DNA of 64,000 bases from Reyranella sp. (GCA_019750135.1 JAIEOV010000003.1:32080-96079); one strand, 5' to 3'. Shown: positions 35,139-43,821, counted from the stretch's first letter. Notes: generated from the sequence alone by a model not told the origin. A program made the numbers and translations.

Positions 35139-35462
35139 TCTTCGTCTTCCGGACCGCGCGCGTACAGCGCGCTCCAGCGCATGTGCGCGCGGGGCGCGCG
35201 CGGGCCGGGCGATCGATGTGGCGAACCCGCGCAGCGTGATCGCATCTCGGGCCCGCGGCTGGAGGCCGCGCGCCAGAAGGTCGGCCAGGCGCGCGAAGAT
35301 GCGGCCGGCTTCGACGCAGCCGACGTCCTGCGCGACCGCTTCGGCGGTGATGTTGAGCAGGGCGTTGCCGGCGAGGTCGCGGCATTCGGCCGGCAGGTCC
35401 TCGACGGCGTCGGAGATGAGCTGCATGGCGCGTTGCAGGTTCGCGACTTGATCGGCGCTCAA
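35135..35462 (-). pseudogene. small helical protein gene with apparent C-terminal frameshift
   Basis: A TTG at 35462 overlaps the previous gene's stop (TTGA) and has GGAGGGAGG upstream. The first part reads SADQVANLQRAMQLISDAVE and continues as a helical protein through LRGFATSIARPARAP. Without a shift the frame has no stop until far inside kup2 antisense. A one-base shift in the GC-only run at about 35183-35205 leads instead to MRWSALYARGPEDED and a TAA at 35137, ending 4 nt inside kup2. A frameshift, real or artefactual, is therefore inferred. Function unknown. Confidence 0.4.
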
Positions 35463-35956
35463 TTGAGCCTCCCTCCGGCATCGCCGGCCGGCGGCGCGAG
35501 CCTCAATCCCGCGCTGGCCAACGCGACAGAGAACGCTTTCAACCGCACCGCCGCCACGCGCGAGGCCGTCGGCGCCATCATGATATCGAGCGACGCGAGC
35601 AGCGGTCCGTCGAAATCGCCCTGCGCGAGACCGCACAGCGCCACCAGGGTCGCCTCGTCGCCGCTGACGCACGCGCAGTCCGGACGATGGATCTCCATCG
35701 CGCGGCGCATGCCGAACAGGAAGGCATCCATGGCGATGGCGAAGTCGGGCAGCACCTCGAGCACGCCCGCCGTCTTGAAGCCCTGGTGCAGCACAGAGCC
35801 TTCCGCCGGCAGCGCGCGATCCTGCTGCCACTGGCGCAGCGCCCACAGCACGAAGCGCTCGCTGATCGGCAATCCGCAGCCGCAGCCCGGCCGGCCGCAG
35901 CCCGCACGCAGGTTGCTCTGCAGCGGGTTAACCCTTTGTTCTACCGAGCTTTCCAT
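35459..35956 (-). CDS. hypothetical protein with Cys-rich N-terminus
   Basis: 165 residues. The N-terminus has a compact Cys cluster, AGCGRPGCGCGLPISERFVL. A helical domain follows (WALRQWQQDRALPAEGSVLH, FAIAMDAFLFGMRRAMEIHR, DCACVSGDEATLVALCGLAQ). The cluster could hold a metal or Fe-S centre. No family is recognised. It is divergent from hemP, with a Fur-like palindrome between them, so iron control of both directions is possible. It is coupled to the frameshifted gene at 35135-35462. Confidence 0.6.
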   Translation of the reverse strand: MESSVEQRVNPLQSNLRAGCGRPGCGCGLPISERFVLWALRQWQQDRALPAEGSVLHQGFKTAGVLEVLPDFAIAMDAFLFGMRRAMEIHRPDCACVSGDEATLVALCGLAQGDFDGPLLASLDIMMAPTASRVAAVRLKAFSVALASAGLRLAPPAGDAGGRLN

Positions 35957-36000
35957 GGGTCACCGAAGGTTGAAGGCGATTGACAGGTGGGCTGACTCTA

Positions 36001-36021
36001 TGCGATTGAGAGTCGTTCGCA
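36001..36021. promoter_or_regulatory. Fur-box-like palindrome upstream of hemP
   Basis: The 21-nt element TGCGATTGAGAG-TCGTTCGCA is an imperfect inverted repeat resembling Fur boxes of the TGCGAATGAGAATCATTCGCA type. It lies 28 nt before hemP and 45 nt before the divergent gene. Iron-responsive repression of the haem operon is inferred. Confidence 0.6.
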
Positions 36022-36049
36022 AGTTAAAAAAGGGGGAACAGCTGAGGCC

Positions 36050-36229
36050 ATGAGCCAACCACCGCGTGCGCCGCGGCCGAACGATGTCGGGGGAGAGACG
36101 ACAGACAACGTTCAATCGGTCGACAGTGCAGCGCTGATGAAAGGCCGGCGCGAACTGATCATCCGACACGGCGCCGACACCTATCGTCTCAGGATCACCG
36201 CTTCAAACAAGCTGATCCTCACGAAGTAA
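36050..36229 (+). CDS. hemP: hemin uptake protein HemP
   Basis: 59 residues from the ATG at 36050. The C-terminal half carries the HemP signature: GRRELIIRHGADTYRLRIT then ASNKLILTK. The N-terminal half is polar and variable, as in other HemP proteins. The family is found at the head of haem-uptake operons and is needed for full haem receptor expression in some bacteria. It precedes the receptor gene by about 100 nt. Confidence 0.88.
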   Translation: MSQPPRAPRPNDVGGETTDNVQSVDSAALMKGRRELIIRHGADTYRLRITASNKLILTK

Positions 36230-36238
36230 GTACGTACC

Positions 36239-36260
36239 CCGGAAAGCCATCCCTTTCCGG
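36239..36260 (+). other. small hairpin between hemP and the haem receptor gene
   Basis: CCGGAAAG and CTTTCCGG form a perfect 8-bp stem around a 6-nt loop, 9 nt after the hemP stop. No U-tract follows, so it may shape mRNA stability or relative expression rather than terminate transcription. Confidence 0.45.
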
Positions 36261-36333
36261 TCAAACTGCCCAGCCAGCCGATCCTTCGAGGGTCCCAGCC
36301 AGCCAGGCGTCCTTTTTGGGGGCCCTACTGGCT

Positions 36334-38646
36334 ATGAACACCAGGCGACATTTCTATCTCTTGATGGCGAGTACCGCGATCGCGGGAACGATCGCCCTGC
36401 CGACTCTTGCGCAGACTCCGACGGCTCAGACTCCGACGCCGACCGCACCCAACGCCACCGGCAACACCACGCCGCCGCCGCCCGCCGACCAGTGGCCCGG
36501 CAGCACCACCATCCCCATCGCCACGCCCGGCCAGCCGGTGCCGACGCAGCTCGACGCCGTCACCACGGCGGCGACGCGTACGCGCCGCCCGCTGGACGAC
36601 GTGCCGGCGACGGTCTCGGTCATCACCACCGAGGACATCGACCGCGAGAACATGCAGGACGTGCGTGACCTGGTGCGCAACGAGCCCGGCGTCACCGTCG
36701 GCAACAACCCGTTCCGCGCCGGCTACCAGAATTTCCTCATTCGCGGCATCGGCGGCAACCGCGTGCTGCTGATGGTCGACGGCATGCGCATGCCCGACTT
36801 CCCCGATTCCAACCAGGGCGCCGGCACCTATACGCGCGAGCAGCCCGACCTGGAAGACATCAAGCGCGTGGAAATCATCCGCGGCCCCGCGTCGGCGCTG
36901 TACGGCTCCGACGCGCTGGGCGGCGTGGTCGCCTACACGACCAAGGATCCCGGCGACTACATGATCGGCGGCAAGAACGTCTTTGCCAGCATCAAGGGCG
37001 CCTACTCCGGCGCCAACCAGCAGTTCGCCGAGACCGCCACCGGCGCGGTGAGAGACGGCAACGTCGAGTTCCTGGGCATCTACACCCGCCGCGACGGCCA
37101 CGAATTCTATCCGGCGCAGTCCTCGCTCGGCCCCAACCCGACGAGCTTCTATAACAACGACTTCCTCGCCAAGCTGGTGCTGCGGCCGACCGGCGTCGAC
37201 ACCATCCGCATCACCGGCGGCTACACCCAGGGCCAGCAGAGCACGCAGGTCCTGTCGGGCGTCGGCAACTTCTCGAGCCTGTTCGCCCGCATCTTCGACG
37301 AATGGGGCCAGGACTACACCCAGACCTACCGCATCAGCGCCCAGTGGGTGCACAACGCGCCGATCGGTTTCATCGACCGCATCGACTTCATGGCCTACTT
37401 CAACTCGATCTACACCCAGGCCGACACGTACCAGCTGCGCGGCGCCTTCAACGGCGCCATCCCGACCAACGCCCGCACCTCGCAGTTCTACTACACGCAG
37501 AACGTCACCGGCGCCGAGCTGCAGATGAACACCGACACGCTGCTGTGGGGTGCGCGCAACATCTTCACCTACGGCCTCTCCTTCGCCTACACGACGACGA
37601 CCCGCCCGCGCGATCGCTGGCAGATCACCCTGGCGACCGGTGCGCGCACCAAGGTCGTGGCGGGCGAGACCTTCCCCAACAAGAACTTCCCCGACACCGA
37701 CACCGTCCAGGCCGGCGCCTACATCCAGGACGAGATCACCCTGCTGGGTGGCCAGCTCAGCCTGCTGCCGGCGGTACGGTTGGACTACTACCAGCTCACG
37801 CCTAATGCGGACCGCTACTTCTGGAACTCGACCGGCGCCACGCTGAACGTCGTGCCGTCGGCCAGCACCTACCTCTCGGCCTCGCCCAAGTTCGGCGCGA
37901 TCTACAGATTCTCGGACAACTATTCGTCCTACTTCCAGTACGCGACGGGCTTCCGCGCGCCGCCCTACGACAACGCCAACTTCGGCTTCACCAACACCGC
38001 GTCGTTCTACCAGATCCTGCCCAACGCCAACCTCAAGCCCGAGACCGCCAACAGCTTCGAAGTCGGCTTCCGCGGCAAGTACGCGACCGGCTCGAGCTGG
38101 CAGCTCACCGGCTTCTACAATCTCTACAACAACTTCCTGGAGACGGTGACGGTGGGCCAGGTCGGCCCGATCACCCAGTTCCAGTACGTCAACCTCACCA
38201 ACGTCACGATCTGGGGCGTGGAAGCACGCGGCGAGTATCGCTTCTCGCCGCAATGGTCTGTGCTGGGCTGGACCGCCTTCGCCCAGGGCACCGACACGCG
38301 CACCGGCCTGCCGGTCGATTCGGTGAGCCCGTGGGCGACCCAGGCGCGCGTGCGCTACGGCTCGGACGAGGGCTTCGTGGCGCAGCTGATCGGCACCATG
38401 ACGGCGCAGCATACGCAGGTCTCCAATCCGACCTACTTCCAGACGCCGGCCTATTTCAATCTCGACGCCACCGTCGGCTACGTCTTCAAGGACCACTTCA
38501 AGATAAACGCCGGCGCCTTCAACATCACCAACGCCAAGTACTGGAACTCGGCCGACGTGATCGGGCTCACCTCGACCAACCAGCAGCTCGATCTCTACGC
38601 CCAGCCCGGCCGCTACTTCGGCGTCAACCTGACGGCACGATGGTAG
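36334..38646 (+). CDS. hmuR: TonB-dependent haem/hemoglobin receptor
   Basis: 770 residues from the ATG at 36334, signal peptide ending near LPTLAQ. A Thr/Pro-rich linker precedes the TonB-box region and plug domain (LDDVPATVSVITTEDIDREN, RGIGGNRVLLMVDGMR, VEIIRGPASALYGSDALGGV). A 22-strand barrel follows with FRAPPYDNANFGFTN and LKPETANSFEVGFRG, which matches the haem/hemoglobin/transferrin receptor class. It ends in RYFGVNLTARW with a terminal aromatic residue. The last 7 nt overlap tonB. Haem specificity is inferred from the flanking hmu genes. Confidence 0.93.
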   Translation: MNTRRHFYLLMASTAIAGTIALPTLAQTPTAQTPTPTAPNATGNTTPPPPADQWPGSTTIPIATPGQPVPTQLDAVTTAATRTRRPLDDVPATVSVITTEDIDRENMQDVRDLVRNEPGVTVGNNPFRAGYQNFLIRGIGGNRVLLMVDGMRMPDFPDSNQGAGTYTREQPDLEDIKRVEIIRGPASALYGSDALGGVVAYTTKDPGDYMIGGKNVFASIKGAYSGANQQFAETATGAVRDGNVEFLGIYTRRDGHEFYPAQSSLGPNPTSFYNNDFLAKLVLRPTGVDTIRITGGYTQGQQSTQVLSGVGNFSSLFARIFDEWGQDYTQTYRISAQWVHNAPIGFIDRIDFMAYFNSIYTQADTYQLRGAFNGAIPTNARTSQFYYTQNVTGAELQMNTDTLLWGARNIFTYGLSFAYTTTTRPRDRWQITLATGARTKVVAGETFPNKNFPDTDTVQAGAYIQDEITLLGGQLSLLPAVRLDYYQLTPNADRYFWNSTGATLNVVPSASTYLSASPKFGAIYRFSDNYSSYFQYATGFRAPPYDNANFGFTNTASFYQILPNANLKPETANSFEVGFRGKYATGSSWQLTGFYNLYNNFLETVTVGQVGPITQFQYVNLTNVTIWGVEARGEYRFSPQWSVLGWTAFAQGTDTRTGLPVDSVSPWATQARVRYGSDEGFVAQLIGTMTAQHTQVSNPTYFQTPAYFNLDATVGYVFKDHFKINAGAFNITNAKYWNSADVIGLTSTNQQLDLYAQPGRYFGVNLTARW

Positions 38647-39431
38647 TCCCGACGGCCCTCTCCGCCGAGCGACTGCCGGCGCCATCGACACGCACGCCGC
38701 GCGTGCCGATGGCGTTGTCGCTTGGGCTGCATGGGGTCGCCGTCCTTCTTCTTTTCGCCGCCGGCGCCGCCGGCAGCATGGGCTCCGTGGAGCCCGCCTT
38801 GCTGGTCGAGCTGGCGCTGGTCGGTCCGCCCTCGGACAAGACCGATGCCAACGAGCCCGTCAGCGAGGTCGCGATCGAGGTGCCGCCGGCCGAGGAGCCG
38901 CCGCCGATCGATTTCTCGACCATGGTGAAGCCGATCGAGCTCACGCCCTCGCCCGAGCCGCCGCCCGTCGATTTCTCCGAGCTGAAGCCAGTCGAGCCAG
39001 CCAAGCCGCCGCTCCCTCCCAAGCCGCAACAGCAACCGCAGAAGCAGCAGGCGGCACAGCAGGCCACGCCGAAGGCCGCACCGGCGCAAAATTTTGGTAA
39101 CGCAGGCGCCGCACAACAGGCCGCCGCGGGTTTCCTGCCGTGGCCCGCGGTCGTCTGGGAAGGCAAGCCGCGCTACCGTCATCCACCGACGCCGGCGGTC
39201 TACCCACCGCGCGCCATCGAGCTCAACCAGCAAGGCGAGGTCCTGGTGCGTGTGCGCCTCGATCCCGAAGGAACGGCCGTCGAGATCGTGGTGCACCGCC
39301 CAAGCGGCTACCAGATGCTCGATCGCGCCGCCGTCGCGGCCGTGAAGAGCTGGCATTTCCTGCCAGCCGTGCGCGACGGCCGGCCGGTCTCGGCCTGGGT
39401 CGAGATCCCTGTCCGTTTTCATCTGCGTTAG
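38640..39431 (+). CDS. tonB: TonB energy transducer of the haem system
   Basis: 263 residues from the ATG at 38640, which overlaps the receptor's end. One N-terminal helix (MALSLGLHGVAVLLLFAAGA), a long Pro/Lys/Gln-rich periplasmic spacer (about residues 65-150), and a C-terminal TonB domain with YPPRAIELNQQGEVLVRVRL and SWHFLPAVRDGRPVSAWVEI. It couples the proton motive force (ExbB/ExbD, not encoded here) to the outer-membrane receptor. Its place between receptor and hmuS suggests a dedicated haem TonB. Confidence 0.9.
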   Translation: MVVPTALSAERLPAPSTRTPRVPMALSLGLHGVAVLLLFAAGAAGSMGSVEPALLVELALVGPPSDKTDANEPVSEVAIEVPPAEEPPPIDFSTMVKPIELTPSPEPPPVDFSELKPVEPAKPPLPPKPQQQPQKQQAAQQATPKAAPAQNFGNAGAAQQAAAGFLPWPAVVWEGKPRYRHPPTPAVYPPRAIELNQQGEVLVRVRLDPEGTAVEIVVHRPSGYQMLDRAAVAAVKSWHFLPAVRDGRPVSAWVEIPVRFHLR

Positions 39432-39446
39432 ACAAAGGAGACCCTC

Positions 39447-40496
39447 ATGCTCTCGTCCGCCAATGCCGACCTTGCGGCCCGCTGGAGCCGCCTGCGCGGC
39501 GAGCAGCCCACGCTGCGCATCCGCGACGCCGCCACGACGCTCGGCGTCAGCGAGGCCGAGCTGGTAGCGCTTGGTGTCGGCACGACGGCGACGCCGCTTG
39601 CCGCCGACTGGCGCTCGATCCTGTCGCAGATGCCTGAGGTCGGCCGCGTCATGTGCCTGACGCGCAACGAGCATTGCGTGCATGAGCGCCACGGCCGCTT
39701 CGAGGACGTGCAGGTGACGGGGCCGCATGGCCTGGTGCTGGGGCCCGACATCGACCTGCGCCTGTTCCTCAGCAGCTGGAAGCACGGCTTTGCCGTGCGC
39801 GAGTCCGTGAAGAGCGGCGAGCGGCTCAGCCTGCAGTTCTTCGACGGCACGGGCGAAGCTGTCCACAAGATCTACGCCACCGACGAGACCGACCGGCCAG
39901 CGTTCGATGCCCTGATCGCGCGCCATCGCACTGAAGCGGCGGGCGAGCTCGCCGTCGCGCCACGCGCGTCCGGAGCGGTCGATCGTCCCGATTCGGAGAT
40001 CGACGTCGAGGGCCTGCGCCAGGCCTGGCGGGCGATGAAGGACACGCACGAATTCTTCGGCATGCTGAACAAGTTCAAGGTCGGCCGCGTCCAGGCGCTG
40101 CGCCTGGTCGGCGAGGAGTTCGCCCGCGAACTGCCGGCGCGCGCGCTGCGCTCCTCCATGGAGATGGCGAGTGCCGACGGCACGCCGATCATGATCTTCG
40201 TCGGCAGCGGCGGCTGCATCCAGATCCATAGCGGGCCGATCAACCGCCTGGTCGAGGTCCATGGCTGGTTCAACGTGCTCGATCCCGCCTTCAATTTGCA
40301 CCTGCGCGAGGCCGGCGTGGCGCGCGTCTACTCGGTGCGCAAGCCGACCGACGACGGCATCGTCACCTCGATTGAGGCGTTCTGCAGCAACAACCGCAAC
40401 ATCCTGTTGATGTTCGGCGAACGCAAGCCAGGCAAGCCCGAGCGCGAACCCTGGCGCAGCATCGTGGCGCGCATCGAGAAGCAGGCCGCGTCGTGA
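39447..40496 (+). CDS. hmuS: HemS-family hemin-degrading/transfer factor
   Basis: 349 residues with AAGGAG before the ATG. It has the duplicated HemS/ChuS fold: first half with MPEVGRVMCLTRNEHCVHER, second half with VGSGGCIQIHSGPINRLVEV and HLREAGVARVYSVRKPTDDG. These cytoplasmic proteins bind haem after import and degrade it or hand it on. The length matches the family. It overlaps hmuT by 4 nt (GTGA). Confidence 0.93.
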   Translation: MLSSANADLAARWSRLRGEQPTLRIRDAATTLGVSEAELVALGVGTTATPLAADWRSILSQMPEVGRVMCLTRNEHCVHERHGRFEDVQVTGPHGLVLGPDIDLRLFLSSWKHGFAVRESVKSGERLSLQFFDGTGEAVHKIYATDETDRPAFDALIARHRTEAAGELAVAPRASGAVDRPDSEIDVEGLRQAWRAMKDTHEFFGMLNKFKVGRVQALRLVGEEFARELPARALRSSMEMASADGTPIMIFVGSGGCIQIHSGPINRLVEVHGWFNVLDPAFNLHLREAGVARVYSVRKPTDDGIVTSIEAFCSNNRNILLMFGERKPGKPEREPWRSIVARIEKQAAS

Positions 40497-41365
40497 ACCG
40501 GTCTCTTGCGACAGGTCGCCGAGGCGCCGCCGCCCTCGGCCTGGCGATGCTCGTCGCCTCGCCGGTGCGCGCGCAGCAGAAGGCGCCGCGCATCGTCTCG
40601 GTCGGCAGCGCACTCACCGAGGTATTTTATGCGCTGGGCGCGGAGAACCTGCTGGTCGGCGTCGACACGACCAGCCTCTATCCGCCACAGGCGAAGTCAC
40701 TGCCGCAGGTCGGCTACATGCGCGCGCTCTCGGCCGAGGGCGTGCTGTCGCTGAAGCCGACATTGATCATGGCGACCACGGGCGCGGGTCCGGCCTCGAC
40801 GTTCGACCAGCTCAAGGCCACCGGCATCGAGGTCGTGATCCTGCCCGATCGCTACGATTACGATAGCGTGGTCAAGAAGATCGAGGCCGTCGGCAAGGCC
40901 ACCGGCAAGGTCGCCGAAGCCGACGCCCTGATCGCGCGCGGCCAGGCGGACATGAAGGCGCTGTCCAACCGCCTGGCGTCGACGCCCAACAAGCCGCGCG
41001 TGCTGTTCCTCATGTCGATGAGCGGCGGCGCCCCGCAGGCTGCCGGCCGCGACACCGCAGCGGACGGCATCATTCGCCTCGCGGGCGGAGTCAACGCCAT
41101 CGACGGCTACTCCGGCTATCGGCCGCTGACGCCCGAAGCGGTGATCGCCTCGCGCGCTGACTACATCCTGGTGCCGCGCCAGTCGGTAGAATCGCTGGGC
41201 GGCGCCGACAAGGTGCTCGACCAGCCGGCCATCCGCCAGACACCCGCCGGCCGCGCCGGCAAGCTCCTGCAGTTCGACATCCTGCTGCTGCTGGGCTTTG
41301 GCCCACGCACCCCGCAGGCCGCGACCGAGCTCGCCGCCGCGCTGCATCCGGAACTGGCGAATTGA
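40493..41365 (+). CDS. hmuT: periplasmic hemin-binding protein HmuT
   Basis: 290 residues from a GTG overlapping hmuS. Signal peptide LGLAMLVASPVRAQQ. Class III binding-protein fold of the BtuF/FhuD type, with RIVSVGSALTEVFYALGAEN, GVDTTSLYPPQAKSLPQVGY and SGYRPLTPEAVIASRADYIL. The Tyr in GYMRALS lies where PhuT/ShuT bind haem iron. It delivers haem to HmuUV. Confidence 0.92.
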   Translation: MNRSLATGRRGAAALGLAMLVASPVRAQQKAPRIVSVGSALTEVFYALGAENLLVGVDTTSLYPPQAKSLPQVGYMRALSAEGVLSLKPTLIMATTGAGPASTFDQLKATGIEVVILPDRYDYDSVVKKIEAVGKATGKVAEADALIARGQADMKALSNRLASTPNKPRVLFLMSMSGGAPQAAGRDTAADGIIRLAGGVNAIDGYSGYRPLTPEAVIASRADYILVPRQSVESLGGADKVLDQPAIRQTPAGRAGKLLQFDILLLLGFGPRTPQAATELAAALHPELAN

Positions 41366-41418
41366 TCATTCCGGTAGCAAGCGGCGATGAGGTCCTTCAC
41401 TGCGCCCAGGACGACGTC

Positions 41419-41448
41419 ATGAAAACGCTCCTCGCCGTCACTCCATGA
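41419..41448 (+). CDS. possible 9-residue leader peptide before hmuU
   Basis: A short frame reads MKTLLAVTP and stops in an ATGA overlap with the hmuU start. AGGA lies upstream. It sits in the only sizeable gap of the operon (79 nt). It could couple ribosomes to hmuU or be chance. Confidence 0.25.
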   Translation: MKTLLAVTP

Positions 41449-42476
41449 CCCTCGCCCTCAAACGCCCCGTCCCCCTCTTCGCCCTCGCCGCCGTCGCCAG
41501 CATCGTCGGCGGCCTCTGCGTCGGGGCCTTTCCGGTCGGCTTCGCCGACCTCCTCTCCGCGCTCGGCCTGTCGGCCAAGCCGATCGACGACACCACGTCG
41601 GTCGTCCTCTACGCCATCCGCGCGCCGCGCGTGCTGGCGGCCTTCTGCGTCGGCGCGGCCCTGGCCGCAAGCGGCGCCGCCCTGCAGAGCCTGTTCCGCA
41701 ATCCCCTGGCCGATCCCGGCCTGCTCGGCGTGTCGAGCGGCGCCGCGCTCGCCGCCGTGTCGGTGATCGTGCTGGGCGAGAGGGTGATGCACATCGTCCC
41801 GCCGGATCTACGCCCCTGGCTGTTGCCGCTCGCGGCGTTCGGCGGCGGCCTGATATCGACCACGGTCGTCTACCGGTTGGCGGCGCGCGAGGGCGTCACC
41901 CTGGTCGGCACCTTGCTGCTGGCCGGCATCGCCATCAACGCGCTGACCGCGGCCGGCATCGGCATGCTGGTGTTCGTGGCCGACGACCAGCAGCTGCGCA
42001 CCCTGATCTTCTGGACCATGGGCGGCTTCGGCGGCGTCACCTGGACCGCCATCATGCCCGCCCTCATCGTCCTCGCCATCGCGGTGCCGACCCTGCTGCC
42101 CGTCGCGCACCTGCTCGATGCCCTGGCGCTGGGCGAGCGCGAGGCGGGCCATGTCGGTGTCGACGTCGAACGGTTGAAGCGCCGTCTGGTCGCCCAGGTG
42201 GCGCTGGCCGTCGGCGCGGGCGTGGCGATCTCCGGCACCGTCGGCTTCGTCGGCCTGATCGCGCCGCACATCGTGCGCCTGCTGCTGGGCCCCGCGCACC
42301 GCACCTTGCTCCCGGCGGCGGCCCTGTTCGGCGGCGCCTTCCTGGTGCTGGCCGACGCGCTTGCCCGCACCATCGTCTCGCCCGCCGAATTGCCGATCGG
42401 TGTTCTGACGGCGCTGGTCGGTGGACCCTTCTTCCTCTGGCTGCTGGCCGGCCGCGCATCGCGCGAGGGACTGTGA
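41445..42476 (+). CDS. hmuU: hemin ABC transporter permease HmuU
   Basis: 343 residues, FecCD family, about ten helices. Conserved segments are VLAAFCVGAALAASGAALQS, FRNPLADPGLLGVSSGAALA and the cytoplasmic coupling region GFVGLIAPHIVRLLLGPAHR. It forms the inner-membrane channel for haem with HmuV. It overlaps hmuV by 4 nt. Confidence 0.94.
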   Translation: MTLALKRPVPLFALAAVASIVGGLCVGAFPVGFADLLSALGLSAKPIDDTTSVVLYAIRAPRVLAAFCVGAALAASGAALQSLFRNPLADPGLLGVSSGAALAAVSVIVLGERVMHIVPPDLRPWLLPLAAFGGGLISTTVVYRLAAREGVTLVGTLLLAGIAINALTAAGIGMLVFVADDQQLRTLIFWTMGGFGGVTWTAIMPALIVLAIAVPTLLPVAHLLDALALGEREAGHVGVDVERLKRRLVAQVALAVGAGVAISGTVGFVGLIAPHIVRLLLGPAHRTLLPAAALFGGAFLVLADALARTIVSPAELPIGVLTALVGGPFFLWLLAGRASREGL

Positions 42477-43255
42477 GCACCTTGCAAGCCCAGGCCATCG
42501 AGGTGCGCGCCGGCGCCAAGGCCCTGATCGCCGACGTCTCCCTCACCGTCGAGCCCGGCGAATTCTTGGCCGTGATCGGCCCCAACGGCGCCGGCAAGAG
42601 CACGCTTTTAGGCGCCCTGGTCGGCGATAGATCGCTCGCGAAAGGCCACGTGCTGCTCGACGGCAAGCCGCTGCCGCGCTGGAACAAGCGCGAGCTCGCG
42701 AAGCGGCGTGCCGTGCTGCCGCAGCACTCCAACGTCGCCTTCGACTTCACCGGCCTGCAGGTCGCCATGCTGGGCCTGCTCGCCCATCGCGATCGCCTGT
42801 CCGAGCCGCAGATGCGCGCCCTGGCCGAACAGGCGCTGGGCGAGACCGAGGCCCTGGCCTTCGCCGACCGGCCCTACACCGTGCTGTCGGGCGGTGAGCG
42901 CCAGCGCGTCCAGCTCGCCCGCGTGCTGGTCCAATGCGACGCCGACACCGCCGGCACGCCCTTCCTGCTGCTCGACGAGCCGATCGCCGGCCTCGACCTC
43001 TCGCACCAGCACGCCGCGCTCGCCAGCGCCCGCCGTCGCGCCGACCGCGGCCTGGGCGTAATGGCGGTGCTGCACGACCTCACCATGGCGGCGCGCTACG
43101 CCGATCGCGTCGCGATCATGGAGCAGGGCCAGGTCACGGCATTGGGAAGCACCGATGCGGTTCTCGAGCCCGCTCGGCTATCGGCCGTCTTCGCGACACC
43201 TATCGTGCGAGTCGAAGCGCACGGAGCGTCGGCTTTCCTGAGCCTTGGTCGCTAA
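42473..43255 (+). CDS. hmuV: hemin ABC transporter ATPase HmuV
   Basis: 260 residues from a GTG overlapping hmuU. Walker A GPNGAGKSTLLGAL, Q-loop LPQHSNVAF, ABC signature LSGGERQRVQLARVL, Walker B FLLLDEPIAGLD and the H-loop in AVLHDLTMAARY. It powers haem import. It is the last gene of the operon. Confidence 0.94.
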   Translation: MSTLQAQAIEVRAGAKALIADVSLTVEPGEFLAVIGPNGAGKSTLLGALVGDRSLAKGHVLLDGKPLPRWNKRELAKRRAVLPQHSNVAFDFTGLQVAMLGLLAHRDRLSEPQMRALAEQALGETEALAFADRPYTVLSGGERQRVQLARVLVQCDADTAGTPFLLLDEPIAGLDLSHQHAALASARRRADRGLGVMAVLHDLTMAARYADRVAIMEQGQVTALGSTDAVLEPARLSAVFATPIVRVEAHGASAFLSLGR

Positions 43256-43454
43256 GCGCGGCGCTTTGCTCCAAGGGCGTCGGGACGCTGGAAAGCCGCC
43301 TCTGCCGGCGATCGGCGTCGTACTGCTCTTTCGACACCATGGGGGAAAAGACGCTTCGATCCTTTGGTTCGAGCGCCGCTCGACGCGAGCTCGAATCGCC
43401 GCCGCAACTGAGCAGCACCTGCCATCTTCTGGATGGTCTTTCCAAGTCGGCCAT
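43200..43454 (-). CDS. possible small hypothetical protein
   Basis: 84 residues from an ATG at 43454 with GAGGAG 6 nt upstream. The peptide is polar (MADLERPSRRWQVLLSCGGD at the start) and has no recognisable family. It overlaps the end of convergent hmuV by 56 nt. The ribosome site is good but the composition is poor for a stable fold. Otherwise I see no gene in the 43256-43709 stretch. Confidence 0.22.
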   Translation of the reverse strand: MADLERPSRRWQVLLSCGGDSSSRRAALEPKDRSVFSPMVSKEQYDADRRQRRLSSVPTPLEQSAALSDQGSGKPTLRALRLAR

Positions 43455-43709
43455 GACGACTCCTCGTGCAAGGGGGAGTGCGTCCGGTATCGCGCCGACC
43501 GGATGCACATCGGCGCGCCGGAGGCCGTCATGCGCAAAGCCGTACTCTTGAGGATTGAAGACGCGTTCCGACAGAAGCCCACAAACCCACGCGCGTGAGC
43601 TTCTTTCCACACACCGCCGACACGCTAACGCTGGTGGGCTGTCGGTTGCGTGACCTTTGTGTGACAGGGAGGCATGCCGGACCTCGGGCAGCTGCATCGC
43701 GTCTGAATT

Positions 43710-43802
43710 TCACGTGAAGCCGCTAGGCGTGATGGGAGCTCGGATCCGGTCCAGCACCCAACCGGTCTTGATCAGCTCGCGGATCAGGTCCGCACTCTTC
43801 AT
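43710..43802 (-). pseudogene. hicA: HicA toxin remnant
   Basis: The first 20 residues, MKSADLIRELIKTGWVLDRI, match the HicA N-terminus. The family then expects RGSHH with the catalytic His, but the frame breaks: SSHHA appears one frame over and is followed at once by TAG, while the original frame ends after 30 residues. The RNA-binding core is missing and no HicB antitoxin gene is adjacent. It is a decayed toxin-antitoxin locus. Confidence 0.65.
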
Positions 43803-43821
43803 GGTGTGTATTAGACACACC
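43803..43821. promoter_or_regulatory. inverted repeat abutting the hicA remnant start
   Basis: GGTGTGT and ACACACC form a perfect 7-bp palindrome around ATTAG, touching the start codon of the HicA remnant. Such repeats are typical of the autoregulatory operator of hicAB operons, so this is probably a relic of it. Confidence 0.5.

Noticed and set aside
36325..38691. A 788-codon open frame on the minus strand
   Set aside because: It is the complement of the TonB-dependent receptor gene. Its Gly/Val/Arg-rich product has no fold features.
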